A DNA stretch of 64,000 bases from Modicisalibacter sp049808615 (GTDB lineage Bacteria > Pseudomonadota > Gammaproteobacteria > Pseudomonadales > Halomonadaceae). Both the position numbers and the translations under genes were made by a program. The stretch covers positions 1 to 64,000 of the forward strand of contig NZ_JBNCAN010000021.1 in the NCBI RefSeq assembly GCF_049808615.1, in the 5' to 3' direction. Numbering within the stretch: position 1 is the first letter of the stretch; every line of letters starts with the position of its first letter. Under the pieces are notes generated by a model that was not told the origin of the DNA, made no database searches, and saw only the letters and a list, made by a program, of their open reading frames with translations. Positions 53,240 to 62,987 of this stretch are shown in pieces.

Positions 53240-54115
53240 GTGAAGAATACGTGTTTGATTCTCGGCTGTGGCGATATCGGCAAGACATTGGGAACCCAGC
53301 TGATCGAGGCGGGCCATCGCGTGATCGGTGCGCGCCGCAACCCCGAGGAATTGGCCGCTAGTGGCATCGAGCCATTGGCCATCGATCTCAACGATCCGGA
53401 ATCGCTCAAGAACCTACCGGATGCCAACATCGTCATCTATGTCGTCAGTGCCGATCGCTTCGACGAACAAGCTTACCAGGCCGCCTACCGGGATGGCCTG
53501 AGAGCGGTATTGGCCGAACTTGACCAACGCACGCATAAACCGGCGCGGATGTTCTTCGTTTCATCGACCAGCGTTTATGCCCAGCAGGACGGCGAGGCTG
53601 TCGATGAGAACACCCTGACTCAGCCGACGGGATTTGCGGGTCAACTGATGCGCGAAGCCGAACAGACCCTCATCGCCCACGATCTGCCCGGCACCGTGGT
53701 GCGTTTCTCGGGCATCTATGGTCCGGGGCGCGACCGGCTCATCCAACAGGTACGCGAAGGACGCATTGCCGCGGCCACCCCGCCCATGTACTCCAATCGC
53801 ATCCACCGCGACGACTGCGCCGGCGTACTGTCGCATCTGATCGCCAAGACCTTGAACGATGAGCCCCTTGATGAGCTCTATCTGGCCAGCGACTGCGAGC
53901 CGGTACCCTTGCACGAGGTGATGGCCTGGCTGGCCAAGCGTCTCGAGGTCGAGACCCACGAAGTCATTCAGTCGCCACTACGCCGGCGCTCCAGCAAGCG
54001 CTGCGACAATTCTCGCCTGCGCGAGACCGGCTACGAGTTCCGCTACCCAACCTTCCGCGAGGGCTACGCTCAAGTCCTTGCGAGTGCCCACCAAGGTCGT
54101 TCACAGAAGGCGTGA
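53240..54115 (+). CDS. NAD(P)-binding epimerase/reductase-like protein
   Basis: A 291-aa extended-SDR-like protein. It has a Rossmann motif GCGDIGKTLGTQLIEAGHRV, the SSTSVYAQQDGE segment with the catalytic Ser-Tyr area, and RFSGIYGPGRDRLI. The canonical YxxxK is not clear: after the Ser segment the chain reads GFAGQLMREAE, so catalysis may be atypical. Similar to YeeZ-type proteins. The GTG start at 53240 gives the family N-terminus and has AGGAG upstream. It diverges from oxyR. Confidence 0.75.
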   Translation: MKNTCLILGCGDIGKTLGTQLIEAGHRVIGARRNPEELAASGIEPLAIDLNDPESLKNLPDANIVIYVVSADRFDEQAYQAAYRDGLRAVLAELDQRTHKPARMFFVSSTSVYAQQDGEAVDENTLTQPTGFAGQLMREAEQTLIAHDLPGTVVRFSGIYGPGRDRLIQQVREGRIAAATPPMYSNRIHRDDCAGVLSHLIAKTLNDEPLDELYLASDCEPVPLHEVMAWLAKRLEVETHEVIQSPLRRRSSKRCDNSRLRETGYEFRYPTFREGYAQVLASAHQGRSQKA

Positions 54116-54120
54116 TACCG

Positions 54121-54144
54121 CCCCGCCACCCGCTGGTGGCGGGG
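54121..54144. terminator. Hairpin between convergent epimerase-like and ridA genes
   Basis: A perfect 10-bp GC-rich stem CCCCGCCACC / GGTGGCGGGG with a 4-nt CGCT loop, 5 nt after the plus-strand stop. The T run is short, but the position between convergent genes fits a shared terminator. Confidence 0.65.
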
Positions 54145-54153
54145 TTCGGTGTC

Positions 54154-54543
54154 TCAATCACCGAGCACCATGACGGCCTCTGCCTCGAACTGGCTTTTCT
54201 TGGGCAGCGCCTTGATGCCTACGGCTGCTCGGGCTGGGTGGGGAGCGGTGAAGAACTCTTCCATGATCTGATTGACCACGCCGAAGTTGTCCAGATCGAC
54301 CAGATACAGATTGAGTTTGACGATATCCTTGAGCGAGCCGCCGGCTTCCTCGCAGACCGCGCGGAGATTGGTGAAGACCTGACGGACCTGATCCTCGATA
54401 TCACCGGATACCAGCTCCATGGTCTGGGGATCGAGGGGAATCTGACCGGACATATAGACCGTATTGCCGGCCTTGATGGCCTGTGAATAGGGGCCGATGG
54501 CAGCGGGTGCCTTTTGGGTCTGGATGATGGCCTTGTTACTCAT
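54154..54543 (-). CDS. ridA: RidA family enamine/imine deaminase
   Basis: A 129-aa YjgF/YER057c/UK114 protein that hydrolyses reactive 2-aminoacrylate and other enamines from PLP enzymes. IGPYSQAIKAGNTVYMSGQIPLDP and the C-terminal HPARAAVGIKALPKKSQFEAEAVM, including the catalytic Arg, are diagnostic. It lies downstream of spoT in the same direction but beyond a terminator. Confidence 0.95.
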   Translation of the reverse strand: MSNKAIIQTQKAPAAIGPYSQAIKAGNTVYMSGQIPLDPQTMELVSGDIEDQVRQVFTNLRAVCEEAGGSLKDIVKLNLYLVDLDNFGVVNQIMEEFFTAPHPARAAVGIKALPKKSQFEAEAVMVLGD

Positions 54544-54572
54544 GGGTGACTCCTCGTCATGTTCATCGGAAT

Positions 54573-54614
54573 AAAAACGATCACCCGGTCGCAGACATGG
54601 GCGACAGGGTGATC
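54573..54614 (-). terminator. Intrinsic terminator of spoT
   Basis: Read on the minus strand, a long stem (GATCACCC and GCGAC with their complements, one mismatch) is followed by GTTTTTATT. It lies 9 nt after the spoT stop and before ridA. Confidence 0.8.
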
Positions 54615-54622
54615 ATGGATTA

Positions 54623-56749
54623 TCAATTGTGGACGCGGGTGACCTTGTCTACATTATGCAGATTGCGAATGCGCTTGATGATTCGTGCCAGATGCACTCG
54701 GTCTCGTACCGCCAGGGTCAGATTGACCAGTGACAGGCGCGCATCTCGCTCCTCGATTCCCACTCGTTCGATATTGGCATCCGCGTCTGTTACCAGGCTG
54801 GCAAGCTCGGCTACCAGCCCACGACGCGATTCCATGGCAATACGCAGCGCCACGGGAAAATCGCCGCTGATGTCCGGTGACCACTCCAGGGTCAGCAACT
54901 TATCCGGCTCATTACGTAATTCGATGATATTGCGACAGGCGCTACGGTGCACCACGATACCCTTGCCTACCGATAGATGCCCAATCACTGAATCGCCCGG
55001 CAACGGATGACAGCAACGGGCGAAGCTGATGACCATGCCCTCGGTGCCGTTGATGGTCACCGGCCCTTCCAGCCCCGTCACCGCATGTGCTATTTCCTGA
55101 CGCTCGCCGTCCACCAAGCGTCGCGCCACCGTGTGGGCCATACGGGTGCCCAGGCCGATGGACTCGAGAAGATCATCGATATGCGCCATGTCCAATTCGC
55201 TGAGTAGCCTCAGCACCGGCTCGTCGGCAAGGTCTTCGAGGCTGGTGGCATAATCGGCCAGAGCACGATTGAGAAGACGTTGACCGAGCTGAATGGATTC
55301 ACTGCGCTGCTGATTCTTGAGGGCGTGGCGAATCGCCGAGCGTGCCTTGGCGGTAACGACGAAATTCAACCAGGCCAAGCTCGGGCGCGCCCCCGGTGCG
55401 GTGATGATCTCCACCGTCTGGCCGCTTTCCAGACGTGTCGATAAGGGGGCCAGGTGGCGATCGATGCGACAGGCAATGCAGCTGTTACCGATGTCGGTAT
55501 GCACCGTGTAGGCGAAATCCACTACCGTGGCGCCCTGCGGCAGCTCCATGATGTCGCCGCGGGGGGTGAAGATGTACACATCGTCCGGGAATAGATCGTT
55601 CTTGACGTGTTCGATGAACTCCAGGGAATCCCCGGCCTGGCGCTGCATCTCGAGTAGACCGCGCACCCATTCTCGAGCCCGGGCGTGGCTGCCCAACGCG
55701 ATAGGGTGCTCGGTCTGACCGGCCTTGTAGAGCCAATGGGCGGCAATACCGTTGTTGGCCATCGCCTCCATCTCGCGAGTACGAATCTGCACCTCGATGG
55801 GAATGCCATTGGCGCCGAACAGCGTGGTATGCAGGCTCTGATAGCCGTTTGCCTTGGGGATGGCGATGTAATCCTTGAAGCGCCCCGGCACTGGTTTGTA
55901 CAGATTGTGTACGGCACCCAGAATACGATAGCAGCTATCGACATTGTCGGTGATGATGCGAAAACCGAACACATCCATGATCTCGGCGAAGGGTTTGCGC
56001 TGATCGCGCATCTTGCGATAGATCGACAGGAGATGTTTCTGGCGTCCGATCACGGTACCGTGCAGGTCATCGTCATCCAGGCAGTTCTGTAGCGTGGTCT
56101 GGACCTGACGAATCATCGTGCGGCGATTGCCCCGAGCCTTGGAAACGGCACGCTTGATGCGTTCGGCACGCATCGGGTAAAGCGCTTGGAAGGAGAGATC
56201 CTCGAGTTCGATACGGATGGTGTTGATGCCCAGACGCCCGGCGATGCGGGCGTAGATTTCCAGGGTTTCCCGGGCGATACGGCGCTTCTTGTCGGGGCGC
56301 AGCGCACCCAGGGTACGCATGTTATGCAGGCGATCGGCGAGCTTGACGATGATCACGCGGATATCCTGGGACATCGCCATGACCATCTTCTGAAAGTTCT
56401 CGGCCTGAGCGACCGCCTTGTCCTCGAAGGTGATCTGGGTCAGCTTGGAGACGCCATCGACCAACTCAGCCACCGGCTCGCCGAACTGGTTGGCCAGGGC
56501 CGTCTTGGAAATACCCGTGTCTTCGATCACGTCGTGCAGCATGGCGGCCATCAGGCTCTGATGATCCATGTGCATGTTGGCGAGGATATTCGATACCGCT
56601 AACGGATGAGTAACGTAGGGCTCACCCGAGCGCCGATGCTGGCCATCATGGGCCTGTTCGGCATAGTAGAAGGCGCGCTTGACCTGCTGAATCTCGTCCA
56701 GAGGAAGATAACCGCCAAGGCGATCAGCCAGGTCATCGATGGTGAACAT
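54623..56749 (-). CDS. spoT: Bifunctional (p)ppGpp synthetase/hydrolase SpoT
   Basis: A 708-aa stringent-response enzyme. The HD hydrolase site is intact (His72-Asp73 in AAMLHDVIEDTG), so it can degrade (p)ppGpp. The synthetase domain spans about 235-345, then TGS (about 390-450; TPRGDIMELPQGATVVDFAY), a zinc-finger/helical part (CCHPLPGDSVIGHL), and the ACT domain at the C-terminus (about 630-705). It is in the rpoZ-spoT order usual for Gammaproteobacteria, 172 nt after rpoZ. Confidence 0.96.
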   Translation of the reverse strand: MFTIDDLADRLGGYLPLDEIQQVKRAFYYAEQAHDGQHRRSGEPYVTHPLAVSNILANMHMDHQSLMAAMLHDVIEDTGISKTALANQFGEPVAELVDGVSKLTQITFEDKAVAQAENFQKMVMAMSQDIRVIIVKLADRLHNMRTLGALRPDKKRRIARETLEIYARIAGRLGINTIRIELEDLSFQALYPMRAERIKRAVSKARGNRRTMIRQVQTTLQNCLDDDDLHGTVIGRQKHLLSIYRKMRDQRKPFAEIMDVFGFRIITDNVDSCYRILGAVHNLYKPVPGRFKDYIAIPKANGYQSLHTTLFGANGIPIEVQIRTREMEAMANNGIAAHWLYKAGQTEHPIALGSHARAREWVRGLLEMQRQAGDSLEFIEHVKNDLFPDDVYIFTPRGDIMELPQGATVVDFAYTVHTDIGNSCIACRIDRHLAPLSTRLESGQTVEIITAPGARPSLAWLNFVVTAKARSAIRHALKNQQRSESIQLGQRLLNRALADYATSLEDLADEPVLRLLSELDMAHIDDLLESIGLGTRMAHTVARRLVDGERQEIAHAVTGLEGPVTINGTEGMVISFARCCHPLPGDSVIGHLSVGKGIVVHRSACRNIIELRNEPDKLLTLEWSPDISGDFPVALRIAMESRRGLVAELASLVTDADANIERVGIEERDARLSLVNLTLAVRDRVHLARIIKRIRNLHNVDKVTRVHN

Positions 56750-56921
56750 ACAGGGCGCCTATTCTGAAGATCTACGTCAAGAGCCACGAATCTTGTATAC
56801 CCTATCCTGAATCTCCACGACGCTAGACCGCAAGTCCTGCCGGCGCTTGGCAAACGCCGGGGTCGACGTCTTTCTTGGGATGGCGTTGCCGCCTGATCTC
56901 TATATACGCTATCTATGTAAG

Positions 56922-57185
56922 CTATACAGGCACGTCGGAATCGTAGCTGACAGGCTCGGGCCGAACGCGAACCGGCGCCTCCACGGGCTCATCGAGAACG
57001 TTCTCGTCGATTTTGCCGGCCGCAATCTCGCGCAGCGCCATGACCGTGGCCTTATCATTTTCCCAAGGCAGTAATGCATCGCGGGAGCCTCGGGCCAGCT
57101 GACGAGCGCGCTGGGTGGAGATCATGACCAGCTTGAAACGGTTTTCGACATTCTCAAGGCAATCTTCAACGGTAACTCGCGCCAT
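56922..57185 (-). CDS. rpoZ: RNA polymerase omega subunit
   Basis: An 87-aa subunit that helps beta-prime assembly and contributes to ppGpp binding. MARVTVEDCLENVENRFKL and RARQLARGS are the family's conserved N-terminal part. It lies between gmk and spoT, the standard order. Confidence 0.96.
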   Translation of the reverse strand: MARVTVEDCLENVENRFKLVMISTQRARQLARGSRDALLPWENDKATVMALREIAAGKIDENVLDEPVEAPVRVRPEPVSYDSDVPV

Positions 57186-57278
57186 GGATAGTATCCTGAT
57201 GTGCTGTTCGTACAGGCGGCGACTACGAAAAACAGCGACCCGTAACCGACGCCAATTGAATGGGTAGGACCGAGTAGT

Positions 57279-57911
57279 CTACTCGACCCCTTCACTATGA
57301 GACAAGAGCGCCTGAAGGAGCGGGCCCTGGCGTTCTCGAACCCGCTCCAGACGCGAGCGCTCGGCAAGCACCAGGCCTACCAATTGGTCCCGAGCAGCAC
57401 CGAAGTCGTCATTGACGATGACATGAGCGTATTCAGCGAAATGCGACATCTCGCTGACGGCATCGCGCATGCGCCGGTCGATCGTCGCCGTATCGTCGGT
57501 GCCACGGTTCGACAACCGTTCCCGCAGTGCTTCCCGAGAGGGGGGCAGGATGAACACCGACACCGCCTTCGGCATTTGCTCGCGCACCTGACGCGCGCCC
57601 TGCCAATCGATCTCGAGAATCACATCCTGACCGGCAGCAAGCAGTGCCTGCACCGCCGGTCGCGAGGTGCCGTAGTAATTGTCGAATACCTGGGCATGCT
57701 CGAAGAAATCGCCGCGCTCGATCATGCCCTTGAAGGTGGTGACATCGACAAAGTGATAGTTGAGGCCATCGATTTCGCCGGGCCGCATCGCTCGAGTGGT
57801 GTGCGAGACCGACACCTGGATGCCGTCCAACTGCGCGAGCAGCGCACGCACCAGGCTGGTCTTGCCGGCGCCGGAAGGAGCAGAAACGATGTAAAGTGTA
57901 CCGTGGGACAT
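57279..57911 (-). CDS. gmk: Guanylate kinase
   Basis: A 210-aa kinase that phosphorylates GMP to GDP. The P-loop APSGAGKTSL is near residues 11-20; SVSHTTRAMRPGEIDGLNYHFV binds GMP; EIDWQGARQVR follows. The ATG at 57911 gives the standard N-terminus MSHGTLYIVSAPSG; a longer frame adds 13 unrelated residues. Confidence 0.96.
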   Translation of the reverse strand: MSHGTLYIVSAPSGAGKTSLVRALLAQLDGIQVSVSHTTRAMRPGEIDGLNYHFVDVTTFKGMIERGDFFEHAQVFDNYYGTSRPAVQALLAAGQDVILEIDWQGARQVREQMPKAVSVFILPPSREALRERLSNRGTDDTATIDRRMRDAVSEMSHFAEYAHVIVNDDFGAARDQLVGLVLAERSRLERVRERQGPLLQALLSHSEGVE

Positions 57912-58010
57912 GAGCAAGCCCGGTTGAATCAGATCGGATAAGGCGCGCATTATCGCACATTGCGGCGGCGCCCCTGCAACGGATGGCGCGACTCCCTGAC
58001 AAGGATGCTT

Positions 58011-59261
58011 ATGAGTACTTCTTCGGCTGATAGCAACAGTGCGGCTCGGCTGGCCTTCGTGGGCCTGGCCTTCGTCTTTCTTACCACCATGCTGGGTACG
58101 ACCCTGCCGACGCCGTTGTATCCGGTCTATCAGCAGCAGTTCGGCTTCTCACAGTTCATGATCACGGTAATTTTCGCCGCCTATGGCGTCGGGGTGGTCG
58201 GCGCCCTGATCGTCACCGGGCGTTGGTCGGATCAACTAGGTCGGCGGCCCCTGTTGTTCGGCGGTCTGATGGCCGCAGCGCTCAGCGATATTCTTTTTCT
58301 GAGCAGCCAAGGGCTTTCCTGGCTATTGGCCGGGCGGGTGTTGTCGGGAATTTCCGCAGGCATCTTCACCGGTACGGCCACCGTGGCAGTGATCGAGCTG
58401 GCGCCAAAAGACATGAAACCGCTCGCTACCTTTGCCGCCACCGCCGCCAATATGGGTGGGCTGGGTCTGGGTCCGGTAGTGGCCGGCCTGCTGGGGCAAT
58501 ATGGAATATGGCCACTTCATCTTTCCTACCTGGTGCATCTGGGCCTGGTCGGCCTGGCACTGGTGGCGGTATGGCGTGCTCGAGAGACCGTCACGCGCTC
58601 TGCACATCCCCATCTCACCTTGCAGCGATTGTCGGTGCCTGGTGAAGTGCGCACCGTGTTCTTGCCCGCCGCTATCGCCAGCTTCGCCGGATTCTCGGTG
58701 CTAGGGTTCTTCACGGCCACCGCGCCCGCGTTCATGAGCGAGGTGCTGGGCTATTCGAACCTGGCGCTGATCGGGGCGGTGGCCGGAACCGCTTTCTTCG
58801 CATCGATTCTGGGACAGCGATTCCAGAATCGACTCGAGGAATCTCTGCGCCTGCCCTGGGGCTGCGTGTTGGTGATTCTTGGCGTGGGTCTGATCGGCAC
58901 CGCCATCGCGATCGTTTCGCTCGGTATTTTCCTGGCAGGAGCCGTTGTCGCCGGGTTAGGTCAGGGCATTGCCTTGCGCGCCGGACTGGGCGCCATTACC
59001 GCCGCCTCCCCCGCCGAACAGCGTGGTGAGGTGACCTCGACGTTCTTTGTCGTGAGCTATGTTGCGTTATCGGTACCCGTGATGGGGATCGGTCTGGTGG
59101 CGCGCTTTGCGGGATTATCCGCAACCGGTATCGGTTTTGCCGGATTTGTGGCTCTTCTGGCGGTCGCTGCACTGGTATTATTGTTGAAACACCGCGCCAA
59201 GGCGTCGGCCCAGCCTGCGTCTCAATCCTCATCCAGCCAATCATCCTGTAGAGAGCCCTGA
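58011..59261 (+). CDS. MFS transporter (DHA1-like)
   Basis: A 416-aa, 12-helix major facilitator. The loop-2/3 motif is GRWSDQLGRRPLLFGG near residues 67-82, and the N-terminal PTPLYPVYQQQFGFS is typical of drug/metabolite exporters in this group. The ATG at 58011 has AAGGA 5 nt upstream. pyrC begins 1 nt after its stop, so the two are cotranscribed. Substrate unknown. Confidence 0.87.
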   Translation: MSTSSADSNSAARLAFVGLAFVFLTTMLGTTLPTPLYPVYQQQFGFSQFMITVIFAAYGVGVVGALIVTGRWSDQLGRRPLLFGGLMAAALSDILFLSSQGLSWLLAGRVLSGISAGIFTGTATVAVIELAPKDMKPLATFAATAANMGGLGLGPVVAGLLGQYGIWPLHLSYLVHLGLVGLALVAVWRARETVTRSAHPHLTLQRLSVPGEVRTVFLPAAIASFAGFSVLGFFTATAPAFMSEVLGYSNLALIGAVAGTAFFASILGQRFQNRLEESLRLPWGCVLVILGVGLIGTAIAIVSLGIFLAGAVVAGLGQGIALRAGLGAITAASPAEQRGEVTSTFFVVSYVALSVPVMGIGLVARFAGLSATGIGFAGFVALLAVAALVLLLKHRAKASAQPASQSSSSQSSCREP

Positions 59262-59262
59262 C

Positions 59263-60306
59263 ATGACCGCCACCACACTGCGTATCCGCCGCCCCGATGA
59301 CTGGCACCTGCATCTGCGCGACGGCGAGGCGATGGCGACGGTGCTGCCCTATACCAGCGCTCTCTATGGCCGGGCCATCATCATGCCCAACCTGGCCACG
59401 CCGGTCACCACGGTGGCCGCAGCGAGAGCTTATCGTGAACGTATAGTGGCGGCCTTGCCGACCGGGCATGAGTTCACGCCGCTGATGACCTGCTATCTCA
59501 GCGACAGTGTGACCTCCCAAGACCTGGAAGAGGGCTTTGCCGAGGGTGTATTTACCGCCGCCAAGCTCTATCCCGCCAATGCCACCACCAATTCCGCCCT
59601 TGGCGTGCGCGACGTCAAGGCGATCTATCCGCTGTTCGAGACGATGCAGCGCCTGGGGATGCCGCTTTTGATCCATGGCGAGGTCACCCATGCCGAGGTG
59701 GATATCTTCGATCGAGAAAAGGTCTTCATCGACGAAGTGATGGAGGATATCCGGCATCAATTTCCCGAACTCAAGGTGGTCTTCGAGCACATCACCACCC
59801 GAGAGGCGGCGTATTACGTTCTGGAAGGCGACGACTATCTGGCGGCGACGATCACCCCGCAGCATCTGGCCCACAACCGCAACGATATGCTGGTGGGGGG
59901 CATCCGCCCGCACCTGTTTTGTTTGCCGATATTGAAGCGCGACATCCATCAGCGTGCTTTGCGTCAGGCCATCGCCAGCGGTCACCCACGCTTCTTCCTG
60001 GGCACGGATTCTGCGCCACATCTCGCCTCCGCCAAGGAGACGAGCTGCGGCTGTGCCGGGGTGTTCAATGCCCCATCAGCGCTTGAAACATACGCTACGG
60101 TATTCGAGGAAGAGCGCGCGCTGGATCACTTCGAAGCCTTCTGCTCGCTCAATGGCCCGCGTTTCTATGGGCTGGAGCCCAACGAGAATGTCATCGAACT
60201 GGTCCGCGAGCCCCATGACGTGCCGGAGACGATACGCTGTGGCAATGAGCACTTCGTGCCCTTCCAGGCGGGGGAGCGGTTGGCCTGGTCGGTGAGGCAA
60301 CATTAA
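59263..60306 (+). CDS. pyrC: Dihydroorotase
   Basis: A 347-aa class-II dihydroorotase of pyrimidine synthesis. The metal site HLHLRDG is near residues 16-22, the bridging lysine lies in FAEGVFTAAKLYPANATTNS, and FLGTDSAPHL carries the catalytic Asp. It sits between two MFS transporter genes. Confidence 0.96.
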   Translation: MTATTLRIRRPDDWHLHLRDGEAMATVLPYTSALYGRAIIMPNLATPVTTVAAARAYRERIVAALPTGHEFTPLMTCYLSDSVTSQDLEEGFAEGVFTAAKLYPANATTNSALGVRDVKAIYPLFETMQRLGMPLLIHGEVTHAEVDIFDREKVFIDEVMEDIRHQFPELKVVFEHITTREAAYYVLEGDDYLAATITPQHLAHNRNDMLVGGIRPHLFCLPILKRDIHQRALRQAIASGHPRFFLGTDSAPHLASAKETSCGCAGVFNAPSALETYATVFEEERALDHFEAFCSLNGPRFYGLEPNENVIELVREPHDVPETIRCGNEHFVPFQAGERLAWSVRQH

Positions 60307-60316
60307 GCCTTAGGCC

Positions 60317-61516
60317 ATGACTCAAACTCGCAAGACTCCGTCGGCGATGCATCCTCGCCTGGTCGAGCTCATCCTGGCCCTGGGGGGAGTTGGCATCGGC
60401 ACCAGCGAATTCGCCATCATGGGGTTGATGGGCCGGGTCGCTGACGATCTCCAGGTGGCCGTGCCTGATGTCGGCTACGCGATCAGCAGCTATGCGCTGG
60501 GGGTGGTCGTGGGGGCGCCGCTAATCTCCGCGTTAGCCGCCCGCGTGCCGCGACGCGCCTTGCTCATCGGTTTGATGCTGCTCTTCGCGGTCGGCAACCT
60601 GGCAAGCGCCCTGGCCCCGAGCTTTGGCTCCTTCGTGCTGCTGCGCTTTGTGTCCGGCTTGCCGCATGGCGCCTACTTCGGCGTCGCCGCGCTGGTTGCC
60701 GCCGCCGCGGCGCCCATCGGCGAGCGCGCCAGCGCAGTGGGGCGGGTAATGTTGGGGCTCTCCACGGCCAACCTGATTGGCGCGCCGCTGGCCACCTGGG
60801 CCGGCAATCTGTTCGGTTGGCAGGTGGCCTTTGCCACCGTGGGCATGATCGCGCTACTCACTGCGCTGCTGATTCGCTTGTGGGTGCCGGTGCAGGCCGC
60901 CGACGCCAATGCAAGTCCGAAACGCGAAATCTCTGCCCTGATCAAACAGCGGGTCTTGTTCACCCTGGCGGTAGGATGTGTCGGTTTCGGGGGCATGTTT
61001 GCAGTGTTCAGCTATGTCATCCCCACCCTCACCGAGCAGGCCGGCATGCGTGAGGCGCTGGGTCCGCTGGTGTTGGCGGTGTTCGGTATCGGCACCATGC
61101 TCGGCAACGTGTTTGGGGCGCGTCTGGCGGACCGCAACCTGCTGCGCGCCATTCCCACCATCCTGATCTGGTGCTTGATCGTGCAAGGGCTTTTTTACTT
61201 TGCCGCCAACTCCGTGGGGCTGGGCATATTCTTCGTGGGGCTGGTGGGCACCAGCGTGGCACTGGGCCCGGCGCTACAGACCCGCCTGATGGACGTGGCG
61301 GGAAACGCCCAGACCATGGCCGCCTCGCTCAATCATGCCGCCTTCAACGGCGCCAATGCGATCGGTGCGGTGCTGGCCGGGGTTACGATCAAGATGGGTT
61401 TCGTCTGGTCCACCACCGGGTTGGTGGGCGCGGGGCTGGCTGCCGGAGGCTTGGTGATCTTCTATCTCGGACTCTGGGTAGAGCGCCGCAATCAGCCGAC
61501 GGCTGATGAGGGATGA
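60317..61516 (+). CDS. MFS transporter (YdhP/AraJ-like)
   Basis: A 399-aa, 12-helix transporter. GVGIGTSEFAIMGLMGRVADDL and GLPHGAYFGVAALVAA match the AraJ/YdhP branch of DHA1 exporters. It starts 10 nt after pyrC, suggesting read-through from the same transcript. Substrate unknown. Confidence 0.87.
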   Translation: MTQTRKTPSAMHPRLVELILALGGVGIGTSEFAIMGLMGRVADDLQVAVPDVGYAISSYALGVVVGAPLISALAARVPRRALLIGLMLLFAVGNLASALAPSFGSFVLLRFVSGLPHGAYFGVAALVAAAAAPIGERASAVGRVMLGLSTANLIGAPLATWAGNLFGWQVAFATVGMIALLTALLIRLWVPVQAADANASPKREISALIKQRVLFTLAVGCVGFGGMFAVFSYVIPTLTEQAGMREALGPLVLAVFGIGTMLGNVFGARLADRNLLRAIPTILIWCLIVQGLFYFAANSVGLGIFFVGLVGTSVALGPALQTRLMDVAGNAQTMAASLNHAAFNGANAIGAVLAGVTIKMGFVWSTTGLVGAGLAAGGLVIFYLGLWVERRNQPTADEG

Positions 61517-61558
61517 GGCGAGACGTATGCGTTAGGTCATTCGAACTTCTGGGCTGAT

Positions 61559-61978
61559 CTACTCAAACGGATCGAGCAGTCTGACGCCGGTATCAGAGAA
61601 GTCGCGAATATTGCGTGTGACGAGAGTGAGGTCGTAGATCAAGGCAGTCGCGGCAATCTGTTTGTGTATCGCGTTTTCAGGATGTGGTACTCGCAAACTG
61701 CCCCATACGCGGGTTTCTTCTAAGCCAAATTCGAGTATGTTGTCCGCATATTGTTCCAATACATTTTGCAACCAGGACGCCAGCAATTCGGCCTGCTTCA
61801 AGTCGTCACGATGGCGAATAAGGTCGATTCCACGCTGCAGTTCGCCCACCGTGATCACGCTGAGATAGACGTTAACCTCTTGTTCGGCCAGTTGTTTGAA
61901 AAAGCGCATCACGCCGGCATTCGCGCGCCGCCCTTTACGCAGTTCACTGATCACGTTGGTGTCGAGCAGATACATCAA
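61559..61978 (-). CDS. PIN-domain toxin (FitB/VapC type), one catalytic acid altered
   Basis: A 139-aa PIN ribonuclease toxin. Three acids are visible: D6 in LLDTNVISELRKG, E46 in VGELQRG and D126 in TRNIRDF. Where the family normally has Asp in D-x-x-IAATA, this protein has His105 (AIHKQIAATA), so nuclease activity may be reduced or the toxin may be altered. Its start overlaps the antitoxin stop by 4 nt. Confidence 0.88.
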   Translation of the reverse strand: MMYLLDTNVISELRKGRRANAGVMRFFKQLAEQEVNVYLSVITVGELQRGIDLIRHRDDLKQAELLASWLQNVLEQYADNILEFGLEETRVWGSLRVPHPENAIHKQIAATALIYDLTLVTRNIRDFSDTGVRLLDPFE

Positions 61979-62208
61979 TCGAACACGTCCGGTGCCGCCT
62001 CGTCTTGTACCCGAGCGAAATCCTCGTCGCGCCCTACCTCGGGGATCTGGCTCAGCACCTCGAGGAAAGAGCGTTTCTGAGGGCGTAGCAATACCTGCTC
62101 AAGGATACGACGATGCTCGGCCTCCGCGCTTATGCCGTGCTGGCTGGCTCGAACTTTCAGGGCATTGGCGATGCGGTCGTCGATATTGCGCACAATCAGA
62201 TTTGCCAT
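61975..62208 (-). CDS. FitA-like ribbon-helix-helix antitoxin
   Basis: A 77-aa antitoxin. The N-terminus MANLIVRNIDDRIANALKVR is the FitA-type ribbon-helix-helix, followed by HGISAEAEHRRILEQ, a helix that positions the toxin-binding tail. The start at 62208 is chosen because the longer frame to 62301 would run through the operator. It probably represses the pair through the palindrome upstream. Confidence 0.88.
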   Translation of the reverse strand: MANLIVRNIDDRIANALKVRASQHGISAEAEHRRILEQVLLRPQKRSFLEVLSQIPEVGRDEDFARVQDEAAPDVFD

Positions 62209-62243
62209 GATGGCTTTTTTCTCAAGAACATGACATGTCAGGA

Positions 62244-62262
62244 ATGATAGCATTGCTATCAT
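62244..62262. promoter_or_regulatory. Operator palindrome of the toxin-antitoxin pair
   Basis: ATGATAGC-ATT-GCTATCAT is a perfect 8-bp inverted repeat, 36 nt upstream of the antitoxin start. A second small palindrome, TGACATGTCA, lies at about 62231-62240. They fit an autoregulatory site. Confidence 0.7.
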
Positions 62263-62400
62263 GCTTGGCAAGACAAGAAAGGAGCCGATCTCTATAGTCA
62301 TAGAATAAGGGCGGCACTTTGGTCGCAGGGATCGCCGTTTTTATTGACATACCCTACTCACTGCACAATAACTAAGCCGTCTCGCCGACCGCGGGCCGCG

Positions 62401-62630
62401 GGCCAGCTCGCCAACATCGAATCCATCACCGCCGTGGTAATCGGGGTGATCTCGCTCTTCGGCGGTCGCGGTTCGATTCTCGGCACCCTGTTTGGCGCGC
62501 TCATCGTCGGCGTCTTCACGCTCGGGCTGCGGCTCCTCGGGGCCGACGCGCAGTGGACCTATCTGCTCATCGGCGTGCTCATCATCGGCGCGGTCGCGCT
62601 GGATCAGCGGATCAGGAGGGCGACAGTCTG

Positions 62631-62631
<1 letters not shown>
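62401..62631 (+). pseudogene. frcC: 5'-truncated sugar ABC permease (FrcC-like) fragment
   Basis: About 76 residues match the C-terminus of RbsC/FrcC-type permeases: SITAVVIGVISLFGGRGSILG and DAQWTYLLIGVLIIGAVALDQ. A full gene needs roughly 330-360 codons; the first three quarters are gone and the sequence upstream of 62400 is unrelated. Its stop overlaps the following ATP-binding fragment by 1 nt, keeping the original operon spacing. Clear remnant. Confidence 0.85.
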
Positions 62632-62984
<353 letters not shown>

Positions 62985-62987
62985 TCG

